Positions 7,607-19,408 of a DNA stretch of 64,000 nucleotides are shown here, one piece after another. The translations under genes and the position numbers were made by a program. The notes beneath the pieces were generated by a model. That model had not been told where the DNA came from. It made no database searches and worked only from the letters and a program-made list of their open reading frames with translations. Source of the DNA: Mesorhizobium sp. Z1-4 (GTDB lineage: Bacteria > Pseudomonadota > Alphaproteobacteria > Rhizobiales > Rhizobiaceae); the NCBI RefSeq assembly GCF_004000235.1, contig NZ_RCIO01000003.1, positions 124,373 through 188,372 on the forward strand, written 5' to 3'. Position 1 is the stretch's first letter. Each line of letters begins with the position of its first letter.

Positions 7607-9321
7607 TTACCGAACATCTCAGGCGGCTTGCAGGGCGCGCCCAATCAAAAGCCTCCGATGGGGGGATCGTTCTCGACGGCGCGCGCACCGGAAACGGGCG
7701 GGCGCGAAACCGCCTGATCATGACGATCGCGGTGTTTCTGGCGCTCTACGGCGCGATCGCCGGACGTCTCGTCTATCTCGGCTTTCAGGAACCGGCTGAC
7801 GGCAGCGGCCCGGCGCCGCACAACACAGCGTCGCGGCCCGACATCATCGACCGCAATGGCGAACTGCTGGCGACCGACATCAAGACATTCTCGCTGTTCG
7901 CCGAACCCCGGCGCATCGTGGATGCGGACGAGGCCATCGAGAAGCTGCTCACGGTACTGCCTGACATCCAATATGAGCAGGTTTATCACCGGCTGCGCAC
8001 CGATGCCGGCTTCGTGTGGCTGCGGCGGCATCTTTCGCCGCGCCAGCAGGCGGAAATCATGGCGCTGGGCATTCCCGGCATCGGGTTCCGGGCGGAAAAC
8101 CGGCGCTTTTATCCCGGAGGCCCGACAGCTTCGCACATCATGGGGCTGGTCGATATCGACAACAAGGGCATCGCCGGGATCGAGAAGTTCATCGACTCGC
8201 TCGGCCTTGCGGACCTGCGCGAAATCGGGCTGGCGGAGCGCGAGACGCTCAAGCCGTTCCAGCTGTCGATCGACATCCGCGTGCAGCATATCCTGCATGA
8301 CGAGCTGAAGCGTGCGATGGAGCGGTACCAGACGGTCGCCGCCGGCGGTGTGGTGCTCGATGCACGCACCGGCGAGGTGGTCGCGATGGCATCGCTGCCG
8401 GATTACGACCCGAACAACCCGGTCGATGCACACAAGAAGGACCGCCTCAACCGCATGTCGGGCGGCGTGTTCGAGATGGGGTCGACCTTCAAGGGGTTCA
8501 CCACCGCGATGGCGCTGGATTCCGGTGCGGTCGGGCTGAACGACAGTTTCGACGCGCGGCAGCCGCTCAGGGTGGGCAAGTTCACGATCAAGGATTTCCA
8601 CGGCAAGGGCCGGGTACTGAGCGTGCCGGAGATCTTCATCTACTCGTCCAATATCGGTACCGCACGCATGGCCGAGCAGATACCGATCGAACAGCATCAG
8701 GCCTTCTTCAGGCGCATCGGCCTGCTTGACCGCATGACCACCGAACTGCCCGAGGTCGCAACGCCGACCGGGCCGGCCGAATGGAAACGCATCAACCGCA
8801 TCACCATCTCCTTCGGCCACGGTGTGGCGACGACACCGCTGCAGACGGCCGTTGCGGCCTCGGCGCTGGTCAATGGAGGCATGTTGATCGAACCGACATT
8901 CCTGCCGCGTTCCGCCTCGCAGGCGGCGGGACAGGCGAAACAGGTTCTCAGCGACAAAACCAGCGCGGCCATGCGCTATCTTTTCCGGCTGAATGTGGAA
9001 AAGGGTTCGGGCCGGCGCGCTGAAGTGCCTGGCTATTTCGTCGGCGGCAAAACGGGCACGGCGGAAAAGGTTGTGAACGGACGCTACTCGACCGACAAGC
9101 GCTTCAATGCGTTTCTTTCGGCTTTCCCGGTAGACGACCCGAAATATGTCGTCCTGGTCATTCTCGATGAACCGAAACCGGAGCAGCCGGGAATGAGCGC
9201 GACTTCGGGCCTCAACACGGCGCCCGTAGTATCCAATGTTGTGCGACGTTCCGCACCGCTTCTTGGCGTGATGCCGGAATTTGGCCATGAAAGTACAGCC
9301 CTGCTTATATCCACTCAGTGA
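7603..9321 (+). CDS. ftsI: Penicillin-binding protein 3, septal peptidoglycan transpeptidase FtsI
   Basis: A 572-residue class B PBP that cross-links septal peptidoglycan together with FtsW. One transmembrane anchor at about residues 38-60, a pedestal/dimerisation domain (SRPDIIDRNGELLA motif near 87), then the transpeptidase domain. All three active-site motifs are present: SxxK with Ser294 (GSTFKGF), SxN at Ser348-Asn350 (YSSNIG) and KTG at Lys483 (GGKTGTAEK). Starts at a GTG overlapping the ftsL stop. No truncation. beta-Lactams such as aztreonam target this enzyme class. Confidence 0.97.
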   Translation: MITEHLRRLAGRAQSKASDGGIVLDGARTGNGRARNRLIMTIAVFLALYGAIAGRLVYLGFQEPADGSGPAPHNTASRPDIIDRNGELLATDIKTFSLFAEPRRIVDADEAIEKLLTVLPDIQYEQVYHRLRTDAGFVWLRRHLSPRQQAEIMALGIPGIGFRAENRRFYPGGPTASHIMGLVDIDNKGIAGIEKFIDSLGLADLREIGLAERETLKPFQLSIDIRVQHILHDELKRAMERYQTVAAGGVVLDARTGEVVAMASLPDYDPNNPVDAHKKDRLNRMSGGVFEMGSTFKGFTTAMALDSGAVGLNDSFDARQPLRVGKFTIKDFHGKGRVLSVPEIFIYSSNIGTARMAEQIPIEQHQAFFRRIGLLDRMTTELPEVATPTGPAEWKRINRITISFGHGVATTPLQTAVAASALVNGGMLIEPTFLPRSASQAAGQAKQVLSDKTSAAMRYLFRLNVEKGSGRRAEVPGYFVGGKTGTAEKVVNGRYSTDKRFNAFLSAFPVDDPKYVVLVILDEPKPEQPGMSATSGLNTAPVVSNVVRRSAPLLGVMPEFGHESTALLISTQ

Positions 9322-9360
9322 ATCCTCCACCGCGAGGGGGCAGCGGACGGTGCTGACATC

Positions 9361-10815
9361 ATGAATCTCAGTGATTTTTCAGATATTTTGCCAATCGGAG
9401 AGGGCTCCGCCGTTGCCGATACGGCAATCACCGGTATCGCTTCCGATTCGCGGCAGGTGACGCCGGGTAACCTTTTCGCCGCCCTTTCGGGTACCAAAAC
9501 CGACGGTGCGGCCTTTGCCGCCGACGCGGTGGAAAAGGGTGCCGCGGCAATCATCGCGGCGCCCGGCGCAATTGCAGACGGCGGCGTACCGGTCATCGAA
9601 GTCGACGACCCGCGCCGCGCCCTGGCGCTCGCCGCCGCACGGTTCTTCGGCGCACAGCCTGAAACGATCGCTGCCGTCACCGGTACCGCAGGCAAGACCT
9701 CGGTCGCGTCTTTCCTCCGCCAGATATGGAAGCACGGCGGCAAACAGGCCGCCAGCATCGGTACGGTCGGGGTGATTGCACCGGACCGGACGGAGTACGG
9801 TTCGCTGACGACACCCGATCCGGTCGTGCTGCACCGGCTCCTGAAGGAACTGGCCGACAGCGGCGTCACTCACGCAGCAATGGAAGCCTCCAGCCACGGG
9901 CTGGACCAGCGGCGGCTGGACGGGGTGAAGCTCTCGGCTGGCGGGTTCACCAATCTCGGCCGCGACCATCTCGACTATCACCCCACAGTCGAGGACTATC
10001 ACCGCGCCAAGATGCGGCTGTTCGATACGCTTCTGCCGAAATCGGCGCCGGCGGTGATTTTCTCCGACGATGCATGGTCAGGGGCTACCGAGAGGGCAGC
10101 GCAGCAGGCCGGACGCGTCGTGCTGACCGTCGGACGCAAGGGCGGGCTCCTGACGCTGAAGCGGCTTGAGCACGAGCGTGCACGGCAGCGTGCGGAGATC
10201 GAGGCCGACGGGCATATATATGAGATCAACCTGCCGCTGGCGGGTGAGTTCCAGATGGCGAACGCGTTGGTGGCGGCCGGCATGGCGGTTGCGACGGGTA
10301 TGCCGATCGAAACGTCGCTCGAAGCCCTTGAGCATCTCAAGGGCGCGTCGGGACGGCTTGAACTCGTCGGCGCGAAAACCAACGGTGCGCCGGTCTATGT
10401 CGATTACGCGCACAAACCCGAGGCGCTGGAAAACGTGCTTGCGGCCGTACGGCCCTTCACGACCGGGCGCGTGATCGTCGTGTTCGGCTGCGGGGGCGAC
10501 CGGGATGCGGGCAAACGTCCGATCATGGGCGAAATCGCCGCTCGGCTGGCCGACGTCGTGATCGTGACCGACGACAATCCGCGCAGCGAGGAGCCGGCCA
10601 CGATTCGTGCGGCGATCATGGCTGCGGCGCCCGGCGCACGCGAGATTGGTGACCGCAGGCAGGCGATCGGCGATGCGGTGACGATGCTGCAGTCGGGCGA
10701 TACGCTCATAATTGCCGGGAAGGGACATGAGGAAGGCCAGATTATCGGCGACAAGACGCTGCATTTTTCCGACCACGAGGAAGCCCGCAACGCGCTGAAG
10801 AGTGTCGCGGCGTGA
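9361..10815 (+). CDS. murE: UDP-MurNAc-L-Ala-D-Glu:meso-diaminopimelate ligase MurE
   Basis: A 484-residue cytoplasmic ATP-dependent amide ligase adding the third residue of the stem peptide. P-loop GTAGKTS at about 108-114; the DNPR signature at 405-408 (DDNPRSEEP), which in this family selects meso-diaminopimelate rather than lysine, indicates a DAP-type cell wall as expected for a Gram-negative. A 39-base gap separates it from ftsI, the first real spacing in the cluster. It ends in a four-base overlap with the GTG of murF. Confidence 0.97.
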   Translation: MNLSDFSDILPIGEGSAVADTAITGIASDSRQVTPGNLFAALSGTKTDGAAFAADAVEKGAAAIIAAPGAIADGGVPVIEVDDPRRALALAAARFFGAQPETIAAVTGTAGKTSVASFLRQIWKHGGKQAASIGTVGVIAPDRTEYGSLTTPDPVVLHRLLKELADSGVTHAAMEASSHGLDQRRLDGVKLSAGGFTNLGRDHLDYHPTVEDYHRAKMRLFDTLLPKSAPAVIFSDDAWSGATERAAQQAGRVVLTVGRKGGLLTLKRLEHERARQRAEIEADGHIYEINLPLAGEFQMANALVAAGMAVATGMPIETSLEALEHLKGASGRLELVGAKTNGAPVYVDYAHKPEALENVLAAVRPFTTGRVIVVFGCGGDRDAGKRPIMGEIAARLADVVIVTDDNPRSEEPATIRAAIMAAAPGAREIGDRRQAIGDAVTMLQSGDTLIIAGKGHEEGQIIGDKTLHFSDHEEARNALKSVAA

Positions 10816-12266
10816 GTGCATTGTGGACAGTCGAGGCGCTTCTGGCCGCCACGCGCGGCCGTCCGCTGGGCACGCTGCCTGAAGAGATATCGGGCATCTC
10901 TATCGACAGCCGTTCGCTGAATCCTGGCGATGCCTTTTTTGCCATCAAGGGCGACCGCGTGGACGGGCACGACTTCGCGTCGGCCGCCATGGCGGCGGGT
11001 GCTGGCCTACTTGTTGTCGCGGAAGAAAAGCTGCCCGCGCTCGGGCGGCTCGCAATGCCGATGATCGTGGTGTCGGACGTGCTTGCCGCGCTCGCCGCGG
11101 TCGGAGCGGCGGCACGGGCGCGCAGCACGGCAAAAGTGATCGCGGTCACAGGCTCGGCGGGCAAGACGACAACCAAGGAAGCGCTGCGGGCGGCGCTGTC
11201 GCCGTCGGGCAAGGTCCATGCGTCGGACCGTTCCTACAACAACCACTGGGGCGTGCCCCTGTCGCTTGCAAGGCTGCCGGCGGATGCGGACTACGCGATC
11301 TTCGAGATCGGCATGAACCATGCCGGCGAGATACGGTCGCTGGTCAAGATGGTTCGCCCGCACATTGCGATGGTGACGCTGATCGCGGCCGCGCATCTCG
11401 GCCATTTCAAGAACCTCAACGAGATCGCCGACGCCAAGGCCGAGATATTCGAGGGGATCGAAAAGGGCGGTCATGCGCTGATCAACCGCGACGACGAACG
11501 CTGGAAGCTGCTGGAAAAGAAAGCCGGCCAGGCCGGTGTGGAGCATATTCACGGATTCGGCGAACATGCACGTGCCGAATACAAGATCGTCGGGTTCAAG
11601 CCGACCGAAACCGGGTCGGAATTCACCGCCCGCATGGGCGGCCGCGATTTGGCGGTCACGGTCGGCGCGCCGGGCCGCCATATGGCGCAGAACGCGATCT
11701 CGGTTCTGGGTGCCGCGCAACTGGCCGGCGCTGACGTCGACAAGGCGGTTGCGGCGCTTGCCGGGCTAAGGGCAGAAGCGGGGCGCGGGCGCATCCAGCG
11801 GCTCAAACATCCGCGCGGCAAGTTCACGCTCGTCGACGAAAGCTACAACGCCAATCCGGCTTCCATGGGCGCTGCCATAACATTGCTGGCGCAGATGCCG
11901 GTGGGCACCAACGGCCGCCGCATCGCGGTTCTGGGCGATATGCTTGAACTCGGCGACCATTCGCAGAAGCTGCATGCGGGGCTCGCTGAGCCGCTGCAGG
12001 AAGCCGGCATCGACCGGGTCTTTCTCGGCGGGGCGGAAATGGCCACCCTTCGCGACAAGCTCCGCGAAACGATGAAGGTGGACTATCAGCCCACTGTCGA
12101 CGCGCTGCTGCCGCAGGTTGTTTCGGCGGCGCGGCCGGGGGACGTCTTGATGATCAAATCCTCGAACGGTATTGGCTTCGCCCGCATCGTTAAGGCCTTG
12201 GTTGAAAAATTTCCGCCGGCGGGTGAGGGACGCGCCGCAGCGGCCGGAGAGCGGGGAGACCGGTAA
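10812..12266 (+). CDS. murF: UDP-MurNAc-tripeptide:D-Ala-D-Ala ligase MurF
   Basis: A 484-residue Mur ligase that adds the D-Ala-D-Ala dipeptide made by Ddl. P-loop [10 protein letters not shown] at about 114-123, then [12 protein letters not shown] and [10 protein letters not shown], both typical of MurF, and the C-terminal domain motif [11 protein letters not shown]. Starts at GTG within a GTGA overlap with murE. The product is the UDP-MurNAc-pentapeptide used by MraY, encoded next. Confidence 0.97.
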   Translation: MSALWTVEALLAATRGRPLGTLPEEISGISIDSRSLNPGDAFFAIKGDRVDGHDFASAAMAAGAGLLVVAEEKLPALGRLAMPMIVVSDVLAALAAVGAAARARSTAKVIAVTGSAGKTTTKEALRAALSPSGKVHASDRSYNNHWGVPLSLARLPADADYAIFEIGMNHAGEIRSLVKMVRPHIAMVTLIAAAHLGHFKNLNEIADAKAEIFEGIEKGGHALINRDDERWKLLEKKAGQAGVEHIHGFGEHARAEYKIVGFKPTETGSEFTARMGGRDLAVTVGAPGRHMAQNAISVLGAAQLAGADVDKAVAALAGLRAEAGRGRIQRLKHPRGKFTLVDESYNANPASMGAAITLLAQMPVGTNGRRIAVLGDMLELGDHSQKLHAGLAEPLQEAGIDRVFLGGAEMATLRDKLRETMKVDYQPTVDALLPQVVSAARPGDVLMIKSSNGIGFARIVKALVEKFPPAGEGRAAAAGERGDR

Positions 12267-12267
12267 C

Positions 12268-13350
12268 ATGCTCATCGCCTTAGTTGAATTCGCCGACCAG
12301 GTGTCGGTGTTCAACGTGTTTCGCTACATCACGTTCCGCACGGGCGGCGCGCTGATAACCTCGGCGATCATCGTTTTCCTGTTCGGGCCGCGTATCATCG
12401 CCGCCCTGCGGATCAGGCAGGGCAAAGGCCAGCCGATCCGGGCCGACGGGCCGCAGACGCATTTCAAGAAGGCGGGTACGCCGACGATGGGCGGGCTGAT
12501 GATCCTGTGCGGCATCATCGGATCGGCGCTGCTGTGGTGCAATCTGACCAGCGTCTATGTCTGGACGGTGCTTCTGGTCACCGTCAGCTTCGGCATCATC
12601 GGCTTCTATGACGATTATCTGAAGGTGACCAAACAGACGCATCTCGGCGTTTCGGGCAAGTTCCGGCTCGGCGCGGAGTTCCTGATCGCCGGCATCGCCG
12701 CCTGGGTGATCATGCGGGCGGGCACGCCCGAGTTTTCCTCATCTCTGACCTTCCCGTTCTTCAAGGACTGGATTGTCAATCTCGGCTGGTTCTTCATCCC
12801 GGTCGGCGCATTCGTCATCGTCGGCGCGGGCAACGCCGTGAACCTGACCGACGGTCTCGACGGGCTGGCGATCGTGCCCATCATGGTGGCGGCAGCCGCC
12901 TTCGGCACCATCGCATATCTTTCGGGCAATGCCGTTTTTGCCGATTATCTGCAGATCCATTTCGTGCCAGGCACGGGCGAACTTGCGGTCATTCTGGGCG
13001 CGGTGATCGGGGCGGGCCTCGGCTTCCTGTGGTTCAACGCGCCGCCGGCGGCAATCTTCATGGGCGATACCGGCTCGCTGGCACTGGGCGGGCTGACCGG
13101 AACGGTGGCGGTTGCCACCAAACACGAGATCGTTCTTGCCATCATCGGCGGCCTGTTCGTGATGGAAGCGCTCTCGGTCATCATCCAGGTGTTCTTTTTC
13201 AAGCTCACCGGCCGCCGCGTTTTCCTGATGGCGCCGATCCATCACCATTTCGAGCGGCTCGGCTGGACCGAGAGCCAGATCGTGATCCGCTTCTGGATCA
13301 TCGCGGTCGTGCTGGCGCTGGTCGGCCTCTCAACCCTGAAGCTGAGGTAG
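12268..13350 (+). CDS. mraY: Phospho-N-acetylmuramoyl-pentapeptide transferase MraY
   Basis: A 360-residue polytopic inner-membrane enzyme (about ten membrane segments) that transfers phospho-MurNAc-pentapeptide to undecaprenyl phosphate, giving lipid I. Family motifs are GFYDDYLKV (the catalytic Asp-Asp pair), [25 protein letters not shown] and the HHHFE segment near the C-terminus. The ATG at 12268 follows GGGGAGA; an open frame upstream to 12172 overlaps murF and is rejected. The end of the gene (CTGAGGTAG) also supplies the ribosome binding site of murD. Confidence 0.97.
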   Translation: MLIALVEFADQVSVFNVFRYITFRTGGALITSAIIVFLFGPRIIAALRIRQGKGQPIRADGPQTHFKKAGTPTMGGLMILCGIIGSALLWCNLTSVYVWTVLLVTVSFGIIGFYDDYLKVTKQTHLGVSGKFRLGAEFLIAGIAAWVIMRAGTPEFSSSLTFPFFKDWIVNLGWFFIPVGAFVIVGAGNAVNLTDGLDGLAIVPIMVAAAAFGTIAYLSGNAVFADYLQIHFVPGTGELAVILGAVIGAGLGFLWFNAPPAAIFMGDTGSLALGGLTGTVAVATKHEIVLAIIGGLFVMEALSVIIQVFFFKLTGRRVFLMAPIHHHFERLGWTESQIVIRFWIIAVVLALVGLSTLKLR

Positions 13351-13357
13351 GGCGCAT

Positions 13358-14758
13358 TTGATCCCGGCGCGCAGCTTCGCTGGCAGGAAGGTTGCCCTTT
13401 TCGGGCTCGGCGGTTCGGGTCTGGCTACGGCGCGTGCGCTCGTTGCCGGCGGCGCCTCCGTGCTTGCCTGGGACGACAACCCCGAAAGTGTCGCGAAGGC
13501 GCAAGCCGACGGCATCGCGACCTGCGACCTGCGTGCTGCCTCATGGACGGAGTTTGCGGCGCTGGTGCTTGCACCGGGCGTACCTCTGACCCATCCGAAG
13601 CCGCACTGGACCGTTGAGCTGGCACATGCGGCCGGCGTGGAAATCATCGGCGACATCGAGCTGTTCGCACGCGAGCGGCGCGCAATGGCGCCCGAAGCGC
13701 CGTTGATCGCTATAACCGGCACAAACGGCAAATCGACGACGACGGCGCTTGTCTCCCACATCATCTCCGCGAGCGGGCGGGACTGCCAGATGGGCGGCAA
13801 TATCGGCCGCGCGGTGATGACGCTCGAACCGCCGCTGGCCGAGCGTTTTTATGTGGTCGAATGCTCTTCCTACCAGATCGACCTGGCACCGTCGCTGGAC
13901 GCAAGCGTTGGCCTGCTGCTCAATCTGTCGCCCGACCATCTCGACCGACACGGCAGTATGGACCACTACGCCGATGTTAAGGCGCAGTTGGTCGACAAAG
14001 CCGGAACCGCGGTGATCGGCGTGGACGACAAATATTCGGCAGCGATAGCCGACCGCCTGTCGCAAGCAGGAAGGACGGTCGTCCGGATTTCCAAACACAT
14101 GCCGCTCGAGGAAGGGTTGTTCGCGGAAGGCAGCGAAGTTTATCGCGCAACGGATGGCCGGCGTGAACACATAGCCTCGCTGGCGGGCATCGCCACGCTG
14201 CGCGGCGAGCACAATGCGCAGAATGCGCTCGGCGCGGTTGCGGCCTGTCTCGCCGTCGGACTGGAACCGGAGGAAATCCGGGCCGGGCTCGCCAGCTTCC
14301 CGGGGCTTGCGCATCGCATGGAGCCTGTTGCGCGGCGGGGCAAGGTGCTTTTCGTCAACGATTCCAAGGCGACCAATTCCGACGCCGCAGCGCCCGCGCT
14401 GTCGAGCTTCGAACGCGTCTACTGGATAGCCGGTGGACTGCCCAAGGAAGGCGGCATCGAGGCCCTGCGGCCTTTGTTCGGCAGGATTGCGCGGGCCTAT
14501 CTGATCGGCGAGGCCGCGCCGGCCTTTGCCGCCACGCTGGGCGATGCCGTCGAATTCGAGATTTCCGGAACGTTAAATGCTGCGGTACATCATGCAGCAG
14601 CTGATTCGTCACATGACGAAAGCGCCGAAAGCGTTGTTCTGCTTTCGCCGGCCTGTGCGAGTTTCGACCAGTTCAGGAATTTTGAAGTGCGCGGCGATGC
14701 CTTCCGCACCGCCGTGCTGGCGCTGCAAGGCGTTGAACCGATCGGAGGGAGTGCCTGA
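13358..14758 (+). CDS. murD: UDP-MurNAc-L-alanine:D-glutamate ligase MurD
   Basis: A 466-residue Mur ligase adding D-glutamate, second residue of the stem peptide. N-terminal Rossmann-like segment [18 protein letters not shown] binds the UDP moiety; P-loop GTNGKSTTT at about 121-129; [17 protein letters not shown] marks the C-terminal domain. The start is a TTG at 13358, supported by GAGG eight to nine bases upstream (inside the mraY end) and by the family N-terminus MIPA.xF.G. The gene overlaps ftsW by one base. Confidence 0.95.
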   Translation: MIPARSFAGRKVALFGLGGSGLATARALVAGGASVLAWDDNPESVAKAQADGIATCDLRAASWTEFAALVLAPGVPLTHPKPHWTVELAHAAGVEIIGDIELFARERRAMAPEAPLIAITGTNGKSTTTALVSHIISASGRDCQMGGNIGRAVMTLEPPLAERFYVVECSSYQIDLAPSLDASVGLLLNLSPDHLDRHGSMDHYADVKAQLVDKAGTAVIGVDDKYSAAIADRLSQAGRTVVRISKHMPLEEGLFAEGSEVYRATDGRREHIASLAGIATLRGEHNAQNALGAVAACLAVGLEPEEIRAGLASFPGLAHRMEPVARRGKVLFVNDSKATNSDAAAPALSSFERVYWIAGGLPKEGGIEALRPLFGRIARAYLIGEAAPAFAATLGDAVEFEISGTLNAAVHHAAADSSHDESAESVVLLSPACASFDQFRNFEVRGDAFRTAVLALQGVEPIGGSA

Positions 14759-15912
14759 TGGTAAGCCGTGTGGACCGCGGACCGGTTGCGAACTGGTGGT
14801 GGACAGTCGACCGCTGGCTGCTGGCGGCGTTCGTGGCGCTGATGGTGCTGGGCATTGTCCTGTCGTTTTCCGCCAGCCCGCCCGTGGCCGAGCGGCTGGG
14901 GCTCGACCCCTATCATTTCGTCTCGAAGCAGCTCTTCTTCATGCTGCCGGCACTGGCGGTGATGATCGGTGTGTCATTCCTCAACAAACGCAACATCAGG
15001 CGGCTTGCGCTGCTGATGCTTGTCGGCTCGCTGGTGCTGATGCTGGCCGCGCTCTATCTCGGCATAGAGGTCAAGGGCTCGCGGCGCTGGATCTACATTG
15101 CCGGCGTGTCGGTGCAGCCGTCGGAATATCTCAAACCGGCCTTTGTCATCATCTGTGCGTGGCTGTTCGCCGAAAACGGCAAACATCCCGAAGTGCCCGG
15201 CAATCTGTTTGCGATGATCCTGCTCGGTCTGGTGTTGGCGCTGCTCGTGTCGCAGCCGGACCTGGGACAGTCACTGCTGGTTCTGGCCACCTGGGGCGTC
15301 ATGTTCTTCATGGCCGGTCTTTCATGGATATGGATCGTTCTCCTGGGCGCGGTGGCCATGGGCGGGCTGGTTCTGGCCTATGGAGCGTTTCCGCATGTGG
15401 CCGAGCGCATCGACCGGTTCGTTACCGGCGAGGGCGACACATTTCAGGTCGATGTCGGGCGTGAGGCGATGATGCGCGGCGGCTGGTTCGGTCAGGGGCC
15501 GGGCGAGGGTTCGGTCAAACGCATCCTGCCGGACAGCCACACCGATTTCATCTTCGCGGTGGCTGCTGAAGAATTCGGCCTGCTGCTTTGTATTGCGATA
15601 GCCGCGCTGTTCGCGTTCGTGGTCATTCGCGGCCTCGTCATTGCCGCGCGGGAGGCGGACGATTTTCCGCGCTACGCCATCGCCGGACTTGTGACCGTGT
15701 TCGGTTTTCAGTCGATCATCAATATGGGCGTCAATGTGCAGCTGCTGCCGGCAAAAGGCATGACACTGCCCTTCATTTCGTCGGGCGGCTCGTCGCTTCT
15801 GGCCATGGCGATTTCGACCGGCATGGTGCTGGCGCTGACCCGCAGGCATCCAGAAAAGCGCATGCAGCACAGCGTGACACGCAGTTGGCAAAGCGCGGCC
15901 GTGTCGCATTAG
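14758..15912 (+). CDS. ftsW: Septal peptidoglycan glycosyltransferase FtsW (SEDS family)
   Basis: A 384-residue SEDS protein with about ten membrane segments. It polymerises lipid II at the septum in complex with FtsI. Recognisable SEDS segments are KGSRRWI, QPSEYLKPAFV, SQPDLGQSLLVLATW, the long periplasmic loop containing GGWFGQGPGEGSVK, and the C-terminal LLPAKGMTLPFISSGGSS. ATG overlaps the murD stop (TGATG). The next gene, murG, begins at the very next base after its stop. Confidence 0.96.
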   Translation: MVSRVDRGPVANWWWTVDRWLLAAFVALMVLGIVLSFSASPPVAERLGLDPYHFVSKQLFFMLPALAVMIGVSFLNKRNIRRLALLMLVGSLVLMLAALYLGIEVKGSRRWIYIAGVSVQPSEYLKPAFVIICAWLFAENGKHPEVPGNLFAMILLGLVLALLVSQPDLGQSLLVLATWGVMFFMAGLSWIWIVLLGAVAMGGLVLAYGAFPHVAERIDRFVTGEGDTFQVDVGREAMMRGGWFGQGPGEGSVKRILPDSHTDFIFAVAAEEFGLLLCIAIAALFAFVVIRGLVIAAREADDFPRYAIAGLVTVFGFQSIINMGVNVQLLPAKGMTLPFISSGGSSLLAMAISTGMVLALTRRHPEKRMQHSVTRSWQSAAVSH

Positions 15913-17037
15913 ATGGACAAAGGAACGATCTTCCTGGCTGCCGGCGGCACCGGCGGTCATCTGTTTCCAGCCGAAGCGCTGGCGCATGAGCTGCAGCGGC
16001 GCGGCTGGCGCGTCGATCTGGTCACAGACCACCGCGCCGAACGTTATGCTGGGACGTTTCCGGCCACCGAAACCCACATCGTGTCGTCGGCAACGATCGG
16101 GGCGCGAAACCCCGTCGCTCTGATGCGCGCCGGCTGGGCGATCTGGAGGGGCGTGCGCCAGGCATCCAAGCTGATCGAGACGGCGAGACCAAAGGCGATG
16201 GTCGGCTTCGGCGGCTACCCGACATTGCCGCCGGTCTATGCAGCAACACGGCGCGGCGTACCGACAATGCTTCACGAGCAGAACGCCGTCATGGGTCGCG
16301 CCAACCGTGCGCTCGCGGCCCGTGTGACGGCCATAGCCGGCGGTTTCCTGAAGGCCGAGGGCGCTCACGCCTCCAAGATCGTGGAGACCGGAAATCCGGT
16401 GCGGCCGGCAGTGATGGCGGCGCGCGAGGTGCCGTTCAAGGCGCCTGCAAAAGGAAAGCCCTTCAATCTGCTCGTGTTCGGAGGCAGCCAGGGCGCACAG
16501 TTCTTTTCGCAGGCGCTTCCCGAGGCGCTTGAACTGCTGCCGGAAAGCCAGCGCAAGCGGCTTCGTGTCACCCAGCAGGCGCGGCCGGAAGACGAGGCGG
16601 CGGCACGAAGTGCCTACGCCAAGCTCGGCCTGGCTGCCGAAGTCGCCCCATTCTTCACCGACATGGCCGAACGTATGGCGGCAGCGCATCTGGTTATTTC
16701 CCGGTCCGGCGCCTCCACCGTTTCCGAGGTTGCCGTGATCGGGCGCCCCGCGATCCTGGTGCCATACCCCTACGCGCTCGACCACGATCAGGCGGCAAAC
16801 GCGGCGGCACTCGCGGCATCCGGCGGCGCCGAACTGCATGCTCAGGACACACTTGAGCCGCAGCGGCTCGCCGATCTTGTCGGCACCGCGATGAACGATC
16901 CGAAAGAGCTCGACCGGCGCGCCATGGCAGCGCGCAACGCCGGAAAGCCGCAAGCCACGCGGTTGCTCGCCGATATGGTAGAAGCTATTGCGGACGGCAA
17001 GTCAGTGGCGGCGTTGAAGAAGGAACATCCGGAATGA
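15913..17037 (+). CDS. murG: UDP-GlcNAc:lipid I N-acetylglucosaminyltransferase MurG
   Basis: A 374-residue GT-B fold peripheral membrane enzyme that adds GlcNAc to lipid I, completing lipid II. N-terminal G-loop GGTGGHLFP at 11-19, second G-loop region [10 protein letters not shown] in the middle, and the donor-binding [20 protein letters not shown] segment in the C-terminal domain. The ATG directly abuts the ftsW stop with no spacer. Ends in an ATGA overlap with murC. Confidence 0.97.
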   Translation: MDKGTIFLAAGGTGGHLFPAEALAHELQRRGWRVDLVTDHRAERYAGTFPATETHIVSSATIGARNPVALMRAGWAIWRGVRQASKLIETARPKAMVGFGGYPTLPPVYAATRRGVPTMLHEQNAVMGRANRALAARVTAIAGGFLKAEGAHASKIVETGNPVRPAVMAAREVPFKAPAKGKPFNLLVFGGSQGAQFFSQALPEALELLPESQRKRLRVTQQARPEDEAAARSAYAKLGLAAEVAPFFTDMAERMAAAHLVISRSGASTVSEVAVIGRPAILVPYPYALDHDQAANAAALAASGGAELHAQDTLEPQRLADLVGTAMNDPKELDRRAMAARNAGKPQATRLLADMVEAIADGKSVAALKKEHPE

Positions 17038-18446
17038 AAATGCCTGAGACCATCGGCGTCGTGCATTTTGTCGGCATCGGCGGCATCGGCATGAGCGGCA
17101 TCGCTGAGGTGCTGCACAATCTGGGTTACACAGTGCAGGGCTCCGACCAGTCGGAGAATGCGAATGTGCAGCGCCTGCGCGACAAGGGCATTACCTGCCA
17201 TGTCGGCCACAAGGCGGAAAATCTCGGCGGTGCCGAGGTGTTGGTGGTTTCCACTGCGATCCGCAAGGACAATCCCGAGCTCGTCGCGGCGCGCGAGCGC
17301 CTTTTGCCGGTTGTTCGGCGCGCCGAGATGCTGGCCGAGCTTATGCGTTTCGGGCAGGCGGTCGCCATCGGCGGAACGCATGGCAAGACCACGACGACCT
17401 CGATGGTGGGCACACTTCTCGAAGCCGGCGGGCTCGACCCGACCGTCATCAATGGCGGCATCATCAACGCCTATGGCACCAATGCGCGCATGGGCGAGGG
17501 CGACTGGATGGTGGTCGAGGCGGACGAGAGCGACGGCACCTTCCTGAAGCTGCCGGCCGAAATAGCCGTCGTCACCAATATCGATCCCGAACATCTCGAC
17601 CACTACGGGACGTTCGAGGAAGTGCGCCGCGCTTTCGCGCAATTCGTCGAGAACGTGCCATTCTACGGTTTTGGCGTGATGTGCATCGATCACCCCGAGG
17701 TGCAGGCGCTGGTCTCGCGCATCGAGGACCGGCGTGTCGTCACTTACGGCGAAAACCCGCAGGCCGACGTGCGTTACTCCAATATCAGCATGGCCGATGG
17801 CGCATCGCAGTTCGACGTCACGATCCGCGACCGCAAGACGGGTGAGACGTCGACCATGCAAAATCTCAAACTGCCAATGCCTGGACGGCACAACATCGCC
17901 AACGCCACGGCGGCAGTTGCGGTTGCACATGAGCTCGGCATTTCCGAGGACAAGATCGCCCAGGGGCTTTCCGGCTTCGGCGGCGTCAAGCGGCGCTTCA
18001 CGCTGACCGGCGAGTGGAACGGCGTTAAGATATTCGACGATTACGGCCACCATCCGGTGGAGATCAAGGCCGTGCTGAGGGCAGCGCGCGAATCCTGCTC
18101 GGGCCGGGTCATCGCGATTGCGCAACCGCACCGCTTCACGCGCCTGCGCGACCTGTTCGACGATTTTTCCTCCTGCTTCAACGATGCAGACACGATCATG
18201 GTGGCGCCGGTCTACACGGCTGGCGAAAACCCGATCGAAGGTGTTACATCGGAGGCGCTGGTGACACGCATCCGCACCGGCGGCCATCGCGATGCCCGCC
18301 ATATCGAAGGGCCGGAGGCAGTGGCGCCGTTTGTGCGCGCCAATGCCAAGCCGGGCGATTTCGTGATCTATCTGGGCGCGGGCAACATCACCCAATGGGC
18401 CAATGCACTGCCCGGCGAACTCGCGGCATCCGAGCAAGCTGCATGA
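17034..18446 (+). CDS. murC: UDP-MurNAc:L-alanine ligase MurC
   Basis: A 470-residue Mur ligase, first of the stem-peptide ligases. UDP-binding [17 protein letters not shown] at the N-terminus, P-loop GTHGKTTTT at about 114-122, central-domain [10 protein letters not shown], and C-terminal [11 protein letters not shown] and AQPHRFTR, all typical of MurC. Four-base overlaps with both murG and murB indicate tight translational coupling. Confidence 0.97.
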   Translation: MKMPETIGVVHFVGIGGIGMSGIAEVLHNLGYTVQGSDQSENANVQRLRDKGITCHVGHKAENLGGAEVLVVSTAIRKDNPELVAARERLLPVVRRAEMLAELMRFGQAVAIGGTHGKTTTTSMVGTLLEAGGLDPTVINGGIINAYGTNARMGEGDWMVVEADESDGTFLKLPAEIAVVTNIDPEHLDHYGTFEEVRRAFAQFVENVPFYGFGVMCIDHPEVQALVSRIEDRRVVTYGENPQADVRYSNISMADGASQFDVTIRDRKTGETSTMQNLKLPMPGRHNIANATAAVAVAHELGISEDKIAQGLSGFGGVKRRFTLTGEWNGVKIFDDYGHHPVEIKAVLRAARESCSGRVIAIAQPHRFTRLRDLFDDFSSCFNDADTIMVAPVYTAGENPIEGVTSEALVTRIRTGGHRDARHIEGPEAVAPFVRANAKPGDFVIYLGAGNITQWANALPGELAASEQAA

Positions 18447-19408
18447 CCGACGGCAAAGCGCTTCTTGAACGGCTGGCCGGGCCGCTCGCGGCGATCCGCG
18501 GGCGGATGACGCCCGATGCCGGCATGGACAAGATAACCTGGTTTCGCGCCGGCGGTCCGGCAGAGGTGTTGTTTCAGCCGGCCGATGCAGACGACCTCGC
18601 GGACTTCCTGAAAGCCGTTCCAGCGGGCGTGCCGGTGATGGCAGTCGGTATCGGCTCCAACCTTCTGGTGCGCGACGGCGGCATTCCGGGGTTCGTCGTG
18701 CGGCTTTCGGCCAAAGGTTTCGGCGAAGTCGAGCAGGTTTCCGATACGCGCCTCAAGGCGGGGGCTGCGGTGCCCGACAAGCGCCTCGCGGCGGCTGCGC
18801 TGGAAGCAGGGGTCGGCGGGCTGCACTTCTATCACGGCATTCCCGGAGCGATCGGCGGCGCGATCCGCATGAATGCCGGCGCGAACGGCGTGGAAACGAG
18901 GGACCATATCGTCGAAGTTCACGCCATCGACCGCAAGGGCGAGCGGCATGTGCTTTCACGCGACGAGATGGGTTATGCCTACCGCCATTCCTCGGCGCCG
19001 AAGGAGCTGATCTTCACGGCCGCCGTCTACGAGGGCGCCAAGGCCGATCAGGCGGACATCAAGGCGGCGATGGACGCGGTTCAGAACCACCGTGAAACCG
19101 TGCAGCCGATCCGCGAGAAAACCGGCGGCTCGACTTTCAAGAACCCGCCGGATGGCTCGGCCTGGAAGCTGATCGACGCTGCCGGCTGCCGCGGGCTCCA
19201 CATCGGCGGGGCGCAGGTTTCGCCGATGCACTGCAACTTCCTCATCAACACCGGCGCGGCGACCGGCTACGACCTGGAATATCTCGGCGAGACGGTGCGC
19301 GCGCGTGTTCTTGAGCATTCCGGCACCAAGCTGGAGTGGGAAATCAAGCGCGTCGGCAATTTCCGACCGGGGCACGAGATCGACGAGTTTCAAGGGCTGC
19401 TGCTTTAG
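18443..19408 (+). CDS. murB: UDP-N-acetylenolpyruvoylglucosamine reductase MurB
   Basis: A 321-residue FAD enzyme that reduces UDP-enolpyruvyl-GlcNAc to UDP-MurNAc with NADPH. FAD-binding [12 protein letters not shown] near 69-80, then [20 protein letters not shown] and, in the C-terminal part, [18 protein letters not shown] with the catalytic serine, plus the terminal glutamate region. The ATG at 18443 sits in an ATGA overlap with the murC stop; the frame opens earlier at 18395 but inside murC. It is the last gene before the 220-base break in the cluster. Confidence 0.96.
   Translation: MTDGKALLERLAGPLAAIRGRMTPDAGMDKITWFRAGGPAEVLFQPADADDLADFLKAVPAGVPVMAVGIGSNLLVRDGGIPGFVVRLSAKGFGEVEQVSDTRLKAGAAVPDKRLAAAALEAGVGGLHFYHGIPGAIGGAIRMNAGANGVETRDHIVEVHAIDRKGERHVLSRDEMGYAYRHSSAPKELIFTAAVYEGAKADQADIKAAMDAVQNHRETVQPIREKTGGSTFKNPPDGSAWKLIDAAGCRGLHIGGAQVSPMHCNFLINTGAATGYDLEYLGETVRARVLEHSGTKLEWEIKRVGNFRPGHEIDEFQGLLL

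Noticed and set aside
7645-9330. A 561-codon minus-strand frame opposite ftsI
   Set aside because: Opposes ftsI, whose three active-site motifs are intact; composition of the frame is typical of a shadow.
16842-18437. A 531-codon minus-strand frame opposite murG and murC
   Set aside because: Antisense shadow of well-supported dcw genes, with no ribosome binding site or recognisable motif.
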